NCBI RefSeq assembly: GCF_024506435.1
Contig: NZ_JANIET010000002.1
Span: 558,001-622,000, forward strand
Length of the DNA: 64,000 nucleotides
Source: Pantoea trifolii
GTDB taxonomy: Bacteria; Pseudomonadota; Gammaproteobacteria; Enterobacterales; Enterobacteriaceae
Direction of reading: 5' to 3'
The notes beneath the pieces were generated by a model. The model was not told the origin of the DNA. It saw only the letters and a program-made list of their open reading frames with translations, and searched no databases. The position numbers and the translations under genes are program-made. Shown here piece after piece: positions 63,596-64,000 of the stretch. How positions within the stretch are numbered: the first letter of the stretch is position 1; each line of letters begins with the position of its first letter.

Positions 63596-64000
63596 TTACC
63601 TTTTTGGATCTAGAAAACCAGAAAATGAGCCATCAGCATTATAACGAACTCCTTTTCCATCAGGTAATCGAAATTCTACACCACCTCGGGATAAATCTGT
63701 TCTGACGGTATTGGTGTTACCTAACACTTCATTTACAAATTGTTTTGCAGCTTCATTTTTCTGAGAAACATTACCTTTTAGGGGGTCAAAAGATCCTCCA
63801 AGCCTTCCAGCATGTTTTTCCCATGCACGTGCAGCAGCAGATAACCCTTGATCATTAATTGGTTCGCTTGCTGATGATAAAAGGTCATTTTTATTGAATT
63901 TCTCGTCAAAATTACTACTTAATTGTTCGTTTCGAGCGCTATCTTCATCCTCAGGGCCCCAGCCATCCGGTGTTCCAGATCCTGTACCACCCATTTCATT
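63596..64000 (-). CDS. cdiA: CdiA C-terminal toxin domain, 5' part beyond the window
   Basis: The last 134 codons of a CdiA whose start lies beyond the right edge; the frame is open to base 64000. It begins NEMGGTGSGTPDGWGPEDE, nearly the same linker as in the cdiA fragment (NEYGGVGSGTPGGWEPEDE), after which the two diverge completely. The toxin domain has SAAARAWEKHAGRLGGSFDP, KNEAAKQFVNEVL and LPDGKGVRYNADGSFSGFLD. I cannot name its activity with confidence. It may be the end of the functional cdiA of the locus. Confidence 0.78.
   Translation of the reverse strand, partial: NEMGGTGSGTPDGWGPEDEDSARNEQLSSNFDEKFNKNDLLSSASEPINDQGLSAAARAWEKHAGRLGGSFDPLKGNVSQKNEAAKQFVNEVLGNTNTVRTDLSRGGVEFRLPDGKGVRYNADGSFSGFLDPKR

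Overview
The window looks like chromosome (or a large chromosome-like replicon) of an enterobacterium of the Erwiniaceae, most likely Pantoea or a close relative. The signs are enterobacterial core proteins (YajD, YaiL, ProP, FtrA, YoaK types), moderately GC-rich coding sequence, stress genes of the yciG/yciE type, and many small intergenic palindromes that begin with GTAG. The genus is inferred from gene content, not from a marker gene.

Left part (1-37 kb), metabolism, stress and motility. It opens with the 3' end of a KGG-repeat stress protein, then two short-chain dehydrogenases around a LysR regulator, a DUF4406 gene divergent from a DeoR regulator, a PanE-like reductase, a ProP osmolyte symporter with a short C-terminal tail, and a low-GC acetyltransferase. 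Next is a treZ-treY-glgX operon that makes trehalose from glycogen or maltodextrins. Two chemoreceptor genes and a lone fliD each have a sigma-28-type promoter candidate (excellent for fliD, weaker for the other two). The mesX-mesD pair (folate-independent methionine synthesis) sits downstream of a perfect MetR-type operator. A beta-glucoside module has its antiterminator gene (+) convergent with the phosphoglucosidase and PTS permease genes (-), and each transcript starts with its own RAT/terminator leader. A ParD-like gene overlaps a second methionine aminopeptidase gene. Two more KGG genes and a YciE-like ferritin-fold gene complete a stress theme. Six copies of an undescribed motif, TTACCGCTTCGCTTATTA, surround the second complete KGG gene.

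Middle part (37-50 kb). An FtrA-type regulator is divergent from an MFS exporter. A quinone reductase-TetR-PNPOx-like operon follows a palindromic operator. Then come a 1521-residue classical autotransporter and a permease/M20 peptidase pair divergent from its LysR regulator.

Right part (50-64 kb), a contact-dependent growth inhibition (CDI) island made of displaced modules. All toxin and immunity pieces read on the minus strand. At least six toxin C-terminal pieces abut a different small immunity gene each, with junctions of -4 to +4 nt, and there are extra orphan immunity genes. A 4.3-kb piece of cdiA has lost its 5' half at a junction with a broken tyrosine recombinase gene, and it carries an in-frame stop 30 codons before its original end. 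A 1.39-kb segment (recombinase 3' end plus two immunity genes) is present twice as a direct repeat flanking this cdiA piece. The C terminus of a further CdiA runs off the right edge. Remnants include a chimera between a quinone reductase 5' end and a toxin tail, a frameshifted VEN-motif module and a SymE-like fragment. No tRNA, rRNA, CRISPR array or intact insertion sequence was seen.
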